From positions 1,442,712 to 1,506,711 of the forward strand of contig CP075526.1 in NCBI GenBank assembly GCA_025808555.1: a stretch of 64,000 nucleotides of DNA, written 5' to 3'. Position 1 is the first letter of the stretch; each line of letters begins with the position of its first letter. This document shows, piece after piece, positions 56,266-64,000 of the stretch. The position numbers and the translations under genes were made by a program. The DNA is from Anaerolineales bacterium. Lineage in GTDB: Bacteria > Chloroflexota > Anaerolineae > Anaerolineales > UBA11579. The notes below the pieces were generated by a model. That model saw only the letters and a program-made list of their open reading frames with translations. It was not told the origin of the DNA and ran no database searches.

Positions 56266-57315
56266 TTAGGGGGAGAAGTTTAGCCAAGCATCGTAGACTG
56301 GGCGTTTTTCGCCATCGGCATCGCGCAGGGAGATGCTGCCAAAAAGTTGCACTTCCAGGCTGTCTGGCAATGCGTTGATTGGATTGATGAACAGCCAGTT
56401 CAGGATGCGGATCTCAGCGCAACTAGTGATGCGCGCCAGCGCTTCGACATAGCGCACTTGCACCTGTGGGCTGGCCTCCCACGGCGTTTGCAGTCCCAGT
56501 GTATCGGCCGGCCAGCCGGTCTCCGTGACGGCGATGGGCGTGGCGCCCGTGCGCTGCAGCAAGGGGGCCAGATAGCCATCCGGGATCTCTGCGGGCGTCG
56601 ACGCGCTGAACCACGGGTAGAGCGTGATTCCGAGGATATCTACCTTGGTCATGTCGTGGGCGTCCAGCGCGCCCCAGTGCGGTTCGCTCCAACCGTTGAG
56701 CACGCCAAGCCCGGCCATGCGCTCATACTGAAAAATGGGGCCGACCTGCGTACCGGGCGACGCAGCCTTGATGGCGTCATAAGCCTGGTTGTAGACCTCG
56801 ATCCAGCGTAAATAATCCTTCGGCTGAGCGATGAAGTAGTCATCACTCTCATTGCCCAGGAAGATGTACGGCGGCTGGTGCTGGGTAGCGAAGCCCGCCA
56901 GCATCTCAATGAACAAGGAGCGTGCGCCTGGGTTGCTCCAGTTGTTGGTTGGGTCAGAGGGCAAGTCCAAGTGCAGCTGCGCGTTGCTGCTGCGCCAGCC
57001 GAAGACGATGATGGGCGTGAAGCCGTATTGCGCCGCGGCCAGCATAAGGCCGGCAGCCGCCTGCGGCGGCTGGCCGCTGCTGTCGATCGAATCACGCCAG
57101 GCGCCGTTGAACATGACTGCGCCGTTGGGCAGGCTGGCGACTTCTTCGAGGAATTGTGGGTACTGGCTGAAATCAGCTGGGAAGCCAAGCGGCGAGATGC
57201 CGTAGCCTTTAAGCACAGCGCTGCCCGCCGGAGTGGCGGGCAGCGTGGCAGGTGAGGGAGGCTGTGCGCAGGCGGTGAATAGGGTTGCAATTACAAGCCA
57301 GGCCCAGCGTTTCAT
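56266..57315 (-). CDS. GH-A-clan-like glycoside hydrolase lipoprotein
   Basis: 349 residues. A short lipoprotein signal (WLVIATLFTAC) is followed by a TIM-barrel-like chain. FLGNESDDYFI near residue 170 supplies a candidate acid/base Glu after Asn, and AVTETGWPAD near residue 272 a candidate nucleophile Glu. This NE...E pairing is typical of clan GH-A. The exact family (GH53- or GH5-like) and substrate are not clear. It starts eight bases after the acyl-CoA dehydrogenase stop, an odd operon partner. Confidence 0.72.
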   Translation of the reverse strand: MKRWAWLVIATLFTACAQPPSPATLPATPAGSAVLKGYGISPLGFPADFSQYPQFLEEVASLPNGAVMFNGAWRDSIDSSGQPPQAAAGLMLAAAQYGFTPIIVFGWRSSNAQLHLDLPSDPTNNWSNPGARSLFIEMLAGFATQHQPPYIFLGNESDDYFIAQPKDYLRWIEVYNQAYDAIKAASPGTQVGPIFQYERMAGLGVLNGWSEPHWGALDAHDMTKVDILGITLYPWFSASTPAEIPDGYLAPLLQRTGATPIAVTETGWPADTLGLQTPWEASPQVQVRYVEALARITSCAEIRILNWLFINPINALPDSLEVQLFGSISLRDADGEKRPVYDAWLNFSP

Positions 57316-57322
57316 TGGCTGC

Positions 57323-58489
57323 CTAGCGCAGACCGGTTTCCATGCGGGCGATGACCATGCGTTGGATCTCGCTGGTGCCTTCATAGATCTCGGTGATCTT
57401 GGCGTCACGGAAGTAGCGCTCGACCGGCAGTTCTTTGCTGTAGCCCATCCCGCCGTGGATCTGCACGGCGTGGTGGGCGCAGAACATGGCCGTTTCGGAG
57501 GCGAACAGCTTGGCCATCGAAGCTTCCAGCGTGTAGCGCCCGCCGCTTTCTTTGCTGTGTTCCTTTGCGAGGGCGGCATTGTGGATCAGGCCGCGGGCCG
57601 CCTCGATACGGGTCTTCATGTCGGCGATCTTGAAACTGGTGCCCTGGAACTCGCCGATCTTGGCGCCGAAAGCTTCGCGCTCGCGCACATAGGCCACACT
57701 GGCCTCGTAGGCGGCTTCGGCGATGCCCAGCGCCTGGGCGGCGATACCGATGCGGCCGGCATCCAGCACGGTCATGGCGATCTTGAAGCCGTCGCCCTCT
57801 TTGCCCAGCAGGCTGCTGGCAGGTGCACGGTAGTTATCGAAGACGATCTCGCTGGTGGCCGAGGCGCGGATGCCGAGCTTGGGCTCAGCTTTGCCACGCG
57901 TGAAACCGGGCTGGTCTGTATCCACCAGAAAGGCGCTGATGCCTTTGGCGCCCTTATCGGGATCGGTCATGGTGAAGAGCAGAATGTAATCGGCCACCGG
58001 GGCGCTGGTGACCCAACTCTTGCGGCCATTGATGACGTAGTGGTCGCCGTCTTTGACGGCGCGGCTGCGCATGGTGGCCGCATCCGAGCCGGACATGGGC
58101 TCGGTGAGCGAATAGGCGCCGATTTTCTCGCCGGTGGCTACGCCGCGCACATATTTCTGCTTTTGCTCCTCGGTGCCGAACTTCATGATGCCGTGGCAGA
58201 ACAAGGAGTTGTTGACCGACATCACCGTGCCGTGGGCGGCATCTGCCTTGCAGATCTCCTCCAGCGCCAGCACATAGGCCAGGGTGTCCATGCCCGCGCC
58301 GCCATAATCCTCCGGCACTTCGATGCCCATGAAGCCCATCTGGCCCATCTTGCGGATGGTGGCCAGCGGGAACTCGCCGCTTTCGTCGTGCTCAGCGGCA
58401 ATAGGCACGATCTCTTTCTGGGCAAAGTCACGGGCTGCTTGACGCAGCATCTCGTGCTCTTCGGTGATGTAGCTGGGGGAAACGGCCAT
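57323..58489 (-). CDS. Acyl-CoA dehydrogenase
   Basis: 388 residues, the usual size. FAD-linked first step of beta-oxidation or branched-chain acid degradation. YSLTEPMSGSDAATMRSRAV near residue 130 is the FAD contact, and IHGGMGYSKELPVERYFRDA and ITEIYEGTSEIQRMVIAR near the end hold the catalytic base region (IYEGTSEIQR, Glu). TATAAT about 45 bases upstream and GGAGG before the ATG. Divergent from gatC. Confidence 0.94.
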   Translation of the reverse strand: MAVSPSYITEEHEMLRQAARDFAQKEIVPIAAEHDESGEFPLATIRKMGQMGFMGIEVPEDYGGAGMDTLAYVLALEEICKADAAHGTVMSVNNSLFCHGIMKFGTEEQKQKYVRGVATGEKIGAYSLTEPMSGSDAATMRSRAVKDGDHYVINGRKSWVTSAPVADYILLFTMTDPDKGAKGISAFLVDTDQPGFTRGKAEPKLGIRASATSEIVFDNYRAPASSLLGKEGDGFKIAMTVLDAGRIGIAAQALGIAEAAYEASVAYVREREAFGAKIGEFQGTSFKIADMKTRIEAARGLIHNAALAKEHSKESGGRYTLEASMAKLFASETAMFCAHHAVQIHGGMGYSKELPVERYFRDAKITEIYEGTSEIQRMVIARMETGLR

Positions 58490-58590
58490 GCGGGGGAGCC
58501 TCCGTAGGGTGTTAAAAGTTGGAGCTAGGGTGATTATAGCATCGCGAGGTGGCCGAACCTCGGATGGTATACTGCCCGCGGAGCGCTTAA

Positions 58591-58911
58591 ATGTCCGAAC
58601 AAATCTCCCCTGAACTCTTTGATCATCTTGTAGAGCTGGCTGCGCTTGAGCTGACGGCGGAAGAAGCCGAATATTTGCGCGACCAGCTCAACAAGCAGCT
58701 CAAATCCATCGAGGAATTGGCCGCCATCCCCATCCCTGAGGGAACGCCGCCCGCCGCGCATGGCGTGCCCTTCCCGCCGGATGTGCGTGTCCCGCCGCGC
58801 AAGGACGGGGCAGCGCTGGCGCCGGAGGCAGCTGACATCAAGACCGGCGCCCCGCAGACCAGCGAGGACTATTTTGTGGTGCCGGGCATTCCGCACGAGG
58901 AGTTGGATTGA
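58591..58911 (+). CDS. gatC: Asp/Glu-tRNA amidotransferase subunit C
   Basis: 106 residues. Small clamp subunit of the GatCAB enzyme that amidates Glu-tRNA(Gln) or Asp-tRNA(Asn). LVELAALELTAEEAEYLRDQ at residue 11 and the Pro-rich middle are typical. TATACT is about 18 bases before the ATG, with GGAG in between. Couples to gatA. Confidence 0.93.
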   Translation: MSEQISPELFDHLVELAALELTAEEAEYLRDQLNKQLKSIEELAAIPIPEGTPPAAHGVPFPPDVRVPPRKDGAALAPEAADIKTGAPQTSEDYFVVPGIPHEELD

Positions 58912-58913
58912 GC

Positions 58914-60497
58914 ATGCACCTGGCTGACCTATCAGCCCACCAACTTGCTGAGCTGATCCGTAAGAAGGAGATCTCGGCCGTGGAAGCGACTGAAGCGGCG
59001 CTGGAGCGCATCCGCGCCGTCGACGGCGAACCCGGTCGCCTGGATGGCCCGCGGGGTGATGTGGAGAAGGTGCATGCCTTCATCACCGTGAGCGAAGAGC
59101 AGGCACGCACCCAGGCCAAAGCTGTAGATGAGCGCCTTGCCAAGGGCGAAGTGCCGGGGCCGCTGGCCGGCGTACCCTATACGGTCAAGGATATTTTCGC
59201 GGTCAAGGACGTGCTCAGCACGGCCGCCTCGCGCATTCTTTCGAACTTTGTGGCCCCGTACACTGCGACCCCGGTTGAGCGCATGAACGCCGCCGGAGCG
59301 GTGATGCTCGGCAAGGTCAATCTTGACGAATTCACATATGGCTCGTCCAACGAGTCGTCCGCATACCAACCCGCCCCGCGCAACCCGTGGGACCCGACCC
59401 GCGTACCCGGCGGAAGCAGCGGCGGCAGCGCCGCCGCGGTGGCGGCCGGCGAGGGCGCGCTGTCGCTCGGCACGGATACGGCTGGCTCCATCCGCCAACC
59501 CGCCGCATTCTGTGGCGTGGTGGGCATGAAGCCTACCTATGGGCGTGTCTCGCGCTATGGGCTGATCGCGTTCGGCTCCTCGTTGGATTGCCCTGGCCCG
59601 GTGGCGCGCACCGTGCGCGATACGGCCATGATGATGAACGTCATCGCCGGGCCGGATAAGCACGATAGCACCGCGGCGGCCACGCCCGTGGCGGACTACA
59701 CAGCCGCGCTGGAAGAAGGCGTCAAGGGCATGCGCATCGGCCTCTCGTCGGATTATGACAAGATCACCTTTTTCAATCACGAGACGGGCGAGATGGACAG
59801 CCAGCCGCTGCCAAAGGAGATCGCCGATGCGGTGCTGCGGGCGGCCGACAAGCTTTCGGACGCCGGAGCGCGCATCGTGGAAGGTGTGCCTATGCCGCAC
59901 ACCCGCTACGGCATCCCCGCCTATTTTGTGATCTCGCGTGTGGAAGCGGCTTCCAATCTGCATCGTTTCGATGGCGTCAAGTACGGCCACCGCACCGCGC
60001 TCAAGCCAAAAGATCTACGTGACCTGTACCGCAAGACGCGCGCCGAGGGGTTTGGCCCGCAGCCCAAACTGCGTATTTTGATGGGCATGTATGTGAGCGC
60101 GGCACAATACAGTGAGCAGTATTACCATCGCGCCCTGCAAGTGCGCTCGCTCATTCGCGGCGATTTTGACGCCGCGTTCGACGGCAACGGCGCCCACAAG
60201 CTGGACGCGCTGCTGACCGCCACCACGCCCACGCCAGCTTTCCCGGTGGGCGATATCTACGGCGACTCGGTGCTGATGCAGTATGCCGACCAGCTGACCG
60301 TGCCGGCCAACCACGCCGGCGTACCGGCGATCTCGCTGCCGGCGGGGCTCAGCAGTGAGCGTCTGCCGCTGGGCGTGCAACTTATCGGGCCGGATTTCTC
60401 GGAGGCGACGCTGCTGCGCACCGCGCGGGCCTTTGAGGCAGCCACGGAAGGCGAGGCCTGGCGGGCTGAGCGGCCAGCGGTGCTAGCGGGAGTGTAG
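58914..60497 (+). CDS. gatA: Asp/Glu-tRNA amidotransferase subunit A
   Basis: 527 residues, slightly long. Amidase signature enzyme. The catalytic Lys is in YTVKDIF near residue 90, and VPGGSSGGSAAAVAAGEGAL and LGTDTAGSIRQPAAFCG hold the Ser-Ser-Lys triad partners. I used ATG 58914; a TTG at 58908 overlaps the gatC stop as TTGA and is equally possible. gatB is not in the window. A repeat element follows. Confidence 0.95.
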   Translation: MHLADLSAHQLAELIRKKEISAVEATEAALERIRAVDGEPGRLDGPRGDVEKVHAFITVSEEQARTQAKAVDERLAKGEVPGPLAGVPYTVKDIFAVKDVLSTAASRILSNFVAPYTATPVERMNAAGAVMLGKVNLDEFTYGSSNESSAYQPAPRNPWDPTRVPGGSSGGSAAAVAAGEGALSLGTDTAGSIRQPAAFCGVVGMKPTYGRVSRYGLIAFGSSLDCPGPVARTVRDTAMMMNVIAGPDKHDSTAAATPVADYTAALEEGVKGMRIGLSSDYDKITFFNHETGEMDSQPLPKEIADAVLRAADKLSDAGARIVEGVPMPHTRYGIPAYFVISRVEAASNLHRFDGVKYGHRTALKPKDLRDLYRKTRAEGFGPQPKLRILMGMYVSAAQYSEQYYHRALQVRSLIRGDFDAAFDGNGAHKLDALLTATTPTPAFPVGDIYGDSVLMQYADQLTVPANHAGVPAISLPAGLSSERLPLGVQLIGPDFSEATLLRTARAFEAATEGEAWRAERPAVLAGV

Positions 60498-60507
60498 GGC
60501 AAGATTT

Positions 60508-60586
60508 CCACAGATAAACACAGATGAACGCAGAGAAACTGCAAGACAGAAGACTTTTATCAGTCTCTATCTGTGTTCATCTGTGG
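60508..60586. repeat. Dispersed CACAGATAAAC-type inverted repeat, copy 2
   Basis: Arms 60508-60525 (CCACAGATAAACACAGAT) and 60569-60586 match at 17 of 18 positions around a 43-base loop. Shares its core words with the element at 11508-11554. Confidence 0.8.
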
Positions 60587-60596
60587 ATAAAAAAAT

Positions 60597-61277
60597 ATGA
60601 GCGCCAAATCACAAGCCATCATCAAGCAACTTAGAGCCTTGGGGACGGACAAGAACCTGGCAGGGATGGCGCGCTTTGGGATTGCGACCGACAAAGCCTT
60701 CGGCGTGCCGCATCCGGCGCTACACGCCATCGCCAAGCAGCACCGCAAGGACCATTCGCTGGCGCTGGAGCTGTGGGCTAGCGGCTACCACGAGGCGCGC
60801 CTGCTGGCCGCGTTTGTGGACGACCCCAAGCAGGTCACCAAAGCTCAGATGGATGCCTGGGTGCGTGATTTTCATTCATGGGATATTTGCGACACGGTGA
60901 CCGGGCATCTGTTTGAGCCCACGCCGTATGCGTTCGACAAGGCGTATCAATGGACGCGCGCCAAACGCGAATTTGTGCGCCGCGCCGGCCTGGCGATGAT
61001 GGCCTGGCTGGCGGTGCACCGCAAGCGCGAGCCGGAGGAAACCTTCCTGGGCTTTTTCCCGGCCATCGAGGCGGTGGCTGACGATGAGCGTAATTTTGTG
61101 AAGAAGGCCAGCAGTTGGGCGCTGCGCCAGTTGGGCAAGCGCAGCAAGTTTCTCAACAAGCACGCCGTTGCGTCAGCCAAGCGGTTAGGCACGCTGGATA
61201 GCAAAGCAGCGCGCTGGGTGGCGGCGGATGTGCTGCGCGAGATCAACAGCGAGAAAGTGCAAGCGCGCTTGTCCTAG
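60597..61277 (+). CDS. DNA alkylation repair protein (AlkD-like HEAT family)
   Basis: 226 residues of helical repeats. [54 protein letters not shown] and [18 protein letters not shown] fit the AlkD/DNA-alkylation-repair family, which flips or excises alkylated bases. [11 protein letters not shown] is the key Asp-containing helix. It begins right after the repeat element, so the repeat may carry its promoter. Function is by family. Confidence 0.85.
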   Translation: MSAKSQAIIKQLRALGTDKNLAGMARFGIATDKAFGVPHPALHAIAKQHRKDHSLALELWASGYHEARLLAAFVDDPKQVTKAQMDAWVRDFHSWDICDTVTGHLFEPTPYAFDKAYQWTRAKREFVRRAGLAMMAWLAVHRKREPEETFLGFFPAIEAVADDERNFVKKASSWALRQLGKRSKFLNKHAVASAKRLGTLDSKAARWVAADVLREINSEKVQARLS

Positions 61278-61314
61278 CGCGCTGTCCTGCGTCGCGCCCA
61301 AACCCTCGCTCAGT

Positions 61315-61320
61315 TATACT
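61315..61320 (+). promoter_or_regulatory. -10-like box close to the lepA start
   Basis: TATACT, nine bases, then ATG 61330. A short or absent leader is implied; the spacing is at the outer limit for a leaderless start. Confidence 0.4.
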
Positions 61321-61329
61321 TTGCGCTCT

Positions 61330-63132
61330 ATGCAACATATCCGTAATTTTTGCATCATTGCCCATATTGATCATGGCAAGTCCACCCTGGCAGACCGGCT
61401 GCTCCAGCTGACCGGTACGGTATCTGCGCGCGACATGCAGGCCCAGGTGCTGGACAGCATGGATCTGGAGCGCGAAAAAGGCGTCACCATCAAGGCCTCG
61501 GCGGTGCGCATGCAGTACAAGGCCAAGGACGGCCAGGAGTACGAGCTCCACCTGATCGATACGCCGGGCCACGTGGACTTTGGCTACGAGGTCAGCCGGG
61601 CGCTGGAAGCCTGCGAAGGCGCGGTATTGATCGTGGATGCCAGCCAGGGCGTGCAAGCGCAGACCCTGGCGAACCTGTACCTGGCGCTGGGCTCGGATTT
61701 GGAAATCATCCCGGTCATTAACAAGATCGATATGCCCGCGGCTGACCCTGAGCGCGTGACGGCGGAGATCGTGGAACTGCTGGGCGTGCCTGCCGAAGAA
61801 GTGCTGCAAATTTCGGCCAAATCTGGCTTGAACATTGAAGCGGTGCTGGAGGCAGTGGTGCAGCGCGTACCGCCGCCGAAGGGCAATCCAGAATCACCGC
61901 TGCGCGCACTGATCTTTGATTCGCACTATGACACCTATAAGGGTGTTGTGGCCTATGTGCGTGTGGTGGACGGTAAGGTGCAGGGCGACGAAACCCTGCG
62001 GCTGATGGCCACCGGCGCCGAGTTTAAACCGATCGAAGTGGGCAGCTTCACGCCGCGGCTGACGGCAGGCGCCAGCCTGAACACTGGCGAAGTAGGCTAT
62101 GTAGCCACCGGCTTCAAGTCCGTCTCGGAGTGCCGCGTGGGCGACACACTCACCAGCAAAGCGGAGCCGGCCATCGAGGCGCTGCCAGGCTACCGCCAGG
62201 TCAAGTCGATGGTGTTCGCTGGCATTTACCCTGTAGAGGGTGATGACTATCAGGAACTCAAAGAGGCGTTGGAGAAGCTGCAACTCAACGATGCTTCGCT
62301 GGTGTATGAGCCTGAAACCTCGCAAGCGCTCAACTTCGGCTTTCGCTGCGGCTTTCTGGGCATGTTTCACATGGAGATTGTGCAGGAGCGCCTGGAGCGT
62401 GAGTACGATCTCGACATCATCGTCACGGCGCCCTCCGTGGCGTATGAGGTGGTGCTGCAATCTGGCGAGACCCTGCGGATCGACTCGCCGGCAGAGCTGC
62501 CTAACGAAGGCGAAATTGCTGAAGTGCGGGAACCTTGGATGGACATCCAGATCTTTACGCCTACCGCCTACTATGGCCCGGTGATGGAGATGGTCAAGCG
62601 CCGCCGCGGCATCTTCACCGGGCAGGACCATCAGGGCAAGGATCGCGTCCAGCTCAACTTTGAGATCCCGCTAGCCGAGATCATTATTGACTTCTTTGAC
62701 CAGCTCAAGTCGGTCACCCGCGGCTATGCCTCATTGGACTACCAGTTCAAGGAGTACCGCGCCGATAAGCTGGTCAAGCTGGAAATTCATGTGAACTACG
62801 AACCGGTAGATGCATTCACCACCATCGTGCACAAAGACTCCGCTTTCCATAAGGGCCAGGCGGTGATCACCAAGTTGAAGGATTTGATCCCGCGCCAAAT
62901 GTTCGTGGTGCCCATCCAGGCCGTCTCGCAGGGCCGCGTGATCTCACGCGCCAACGTGCAGGCCATGCGTAAAGACGTGCTGGCTAAGTGTTATGGCGGC
63001 GATATTACGCGCAAGCGTAAGCTACTGGAAAAGCAAAAGAAGGGTAAGAAGCGCATGAAGATGGTGGGCAGCGTGGAGATTCCGCAAGAAGCCTTCCTGG
63101 CGGTGTTGCGCTTGAGCGATGACAAAAACTGA
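61330..63132 (+). CDS. lepA: Elongation factor 4 (LepA)
   Basis: 600 residues, standard. Ribosomal GTPase that back-translocates stalled ribosomes. G1 is [11 protein letters not shown]2-G3 region has DTPGHVD, and NKIDMPAAD is G4. The C-terminal unique domain ([20 protein letters not shown]) separates it from EF-G. The stop overlaps the next gene by 14 bases. Confidence 0.97.
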   Translation: MQHIRNFCIIAHIDHGKSTLADRLLQLTGTVSARDMQAQVLDSMDLEREKGVTIKASAVRMQYKAKDGQEYELHLIDTPGHVDFGYEVSRALEACEGAVLIVDASQGVQAQTLANLYLALGSDLEIIPVINKIDMPAADPERVTAEIVELLGVPAEEVLQISAKSGLNIEAVLEAVVQRVPPPKGNPESPLRALIFDSHYDTYKGVVAYVRVVDGKVQGDETLRLMATGAEFKPIEVGSFTPRLTAGASLNTGEVGYVATGFKSVSECRVGDTLTSKAEPAIEALPGYRQVKSMVFAGIYPVEGDDYQELKEALEKLQLNDASLVYEPETSQALNFGFRCGFLGMFHMEIVQERLEREYDLDIIVTAPSVAYEVVLQSGETLRIDSPAELPNEGEIAEVREPWMDIQIFTPTAYYGPVMEMVKRRRGIFTGQDHQGKDRVQLNFEIPLAEIIIDFFDQLKSVTRGYASLDYQFKEYRADKLVKLEIHVNYEPVDAFTTIVHKDSAFHKGQAVITKLKDLIPRQMFVVPIQAVSQGRVISRANVQAMRKDVLAKCYGGDITRKRKLLEKQKKGKKRMKMVGSVEIPQEAFLAVLRLSDDKN

Positions 63133-64000
63133 GCGGGCAGGTTCTTCTGTATTGTTGCGGCTGTTGCCGGGGCTGCTGGTAACGGCCGCGGCCGTGGCTG
63201 GCCTGTTCTATTTCATTGATATTGATCAACTGGGGCCGGCCATCCGCATTGCTGATTTCACCTGGTTCCCGCTGGTGATCGGGATCTTTCTGGGCACGCT
63301 CACAACGCGTACCATGGCGTGGCGCACTATTCTGCAGGAGCGGGCCTCGTTCAAGGATTGCTTTCTGGTGCTCAACCAGGCGTATTTGCTCAACAATGTG
63401 CTGCCGTTCCGGCTGGGGGAACTGGGGCGGGCGTTGCTGATCAGCAACCGCGCCAAGATGGGCTTCTGGGAAGCGCTATCCACCGTGGTGGTGGAGCGCG
63501 TTTTTGACCTGGGGCTGGCGGCGGCCATGTTGCTGTTCACGCTGCCGCTGGTGGTTGGGGCTGATTGGGCTCGTACGGCGGCCTATGTGTCGCTGGGGCT
63601 GGTGGTGGTTGGCTTCGCCGTGTTGTTCTGGATGGCGAGCAATCCCAAACTGGTGCCAGCGCTGATCGAGCGTTTGACGGGCCGCTGGCCTAAATTGCGT
63701 GAATGGCTGGTGGATAAAGCGGGTTCATTCACGCAGGGGTTGTCTGCCCTGCGAGACGGAAAACGCTTCCTGCGCGTGCTTTTCTGGATGGTAATGACCT
63801 GGCTTACCAATGTAGGCTGGTACTTTGTGCTGATGCGCGCCTTCTTCCCCATGGCGCAGTGGTTGTGGGGCTTTTTCAGCGTTGCGGTCTCCTCATTGGG
63901 TGTGGCGTTGCCCTCGTCGCCTGGATATATTGGCGTCTTTGAGGGCGTGCTGGTAGGCGCGCTCAGCTTCTTCAATGCAGACCCGGCGATAGCGCTGGCC
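63119..64000 (+). CDS. Flippase-like membrane protein, partial (runs off window end)
   Basis: At least 294 codons, starting at ATG 63119 inside lepA. The many helices and the motifs [20 protein letters not shown] near residue 83 and [16 protein letters not shown] near residue 262 match the UPF0104/lysylphosphatidylglycerol-synthase transmembrane (flippase-like) family. These often move or modify lipids or glycolipids. The C-terminus lies outside the window. Translational coupling with lepA is likely. Confidence 0.85.
   Translation, partial: MTKTERAGSSVLLRLLPGLLVTAAAVAGLFYFIDIDQLGPAIRIADFTWFPLVIGIFLGTLTTRTMAWRTILQERASFKDCFLVLNQAYLLNNVLPFRLGELGRALLISNRAKMGFWEALSTVVVERVFDLGLAAAMLLFTLPLVVGADWARTAAYVSLGLVVVGFAVLFWMASNPKLVPALIERLTGRWPKLREWLVDKAGSFTQGLSALRDGKRFLRVLFWMVMTWLTNVGWYFVLMRAFFPMAQWLWGFFSVAVSSLGVALPSSPGYIGVFEGVLVGALSFFNADPAIALA

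Overview
The window looks like chromosomal DNA of a Chloroflexota bacterium of the Anaerolineae type. This is an inference from three things: a fairly high G+C by eye in most genes, many lipoproteins with Thr/Pro-rich linkers but no outer-membrane (LPS/Bam) genes, and the mix of gene families. It is mostly a housekeeping and envelope region. I see no transposase, integrase, phage gene, CRISPR array, rRNA or recognisable defence island.

Layout. 1-4392 (minus): partial ABC permease, its ATPase, a GT20 glycosyltransferase, tsaD and a GT2 glycosyltransferase, the last divergent from a large polytopic membrane protein (4456-6648). 6672-15405 (minus): uvrA, a 420-base structured non-coding stretch, then the prfA-prmC-tsaC cluster and sbcC. 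15490-21153: an OsmC protein, a small unassigned frame, and three tandem paralogous LysM/M23 lipoproteins (minus). 21271-23928 (minus): gyrA with a Lys/Ala-rich tail. 24167-30776 (plus): two soluble histidine kinases and an OmpR-type regulator in one overlapping operon, a small conserved protein, a double-HTH XRE regulator, and a REC-PAS-GAF-GAF-HD-GYP protein. 30819-39616: GNAT, DsbA-like protein, DUF554 (minus), then comEA-like, thrC, thrB, a fused FTCD, a CapA-like lipoprotein and dcd. 40043-41089 (minus): birA and a small membrane protein. 41293-49392 (plus): rpsB-tsf, pyrH, a pyrimidine-dimer glycosylase, frr, uppS, cdsA, glpX, acs. 49415-50872: a consensus promoter, a SAM-I riboswitch and metK. 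51091-64000: trxA, tRNA-Lys, an SDR epimerase, an alpha/beta-hydrolase lipoprotein, a FrnE-like DsbA, a baeRF protein, a GH-A-type lipoprotein, an acyl-CoA dehydrogenase, gatC-gatA, an AlkD-like protein, lepA and a partial flippase-like membrane protein.

How the genes fit together. Translation is heavily represented: RF1 with its methylase PrmC, both t6A enzymes TsaC and TsaD, S2, EF-Ts, RRF, LepA, GatCA, tRNA-Lys and a baeRF protein. DNA repair is represented by UvrA, SbcC, a Pyr_excise glycosylase and an AlkD-like protein. Envelope building is represented by UppS, CdsA, the M23 lipoproteins and the glycosyltransferases.

The most interesting signals are (i) a recurrent promoter layout in which TATAAT lies only 6-8 bases before the start codon, implying leaderless mRNAs; (ii) several long perfect inverted repeats between genes, including a 21-bp palindrome overlapping a promoter; (iii) basic Ala/Lys tails on GyrA and S2; and (iv) the triplicated peptidase-like lipoproteins. 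I did not find a clearly new multi-gene system.
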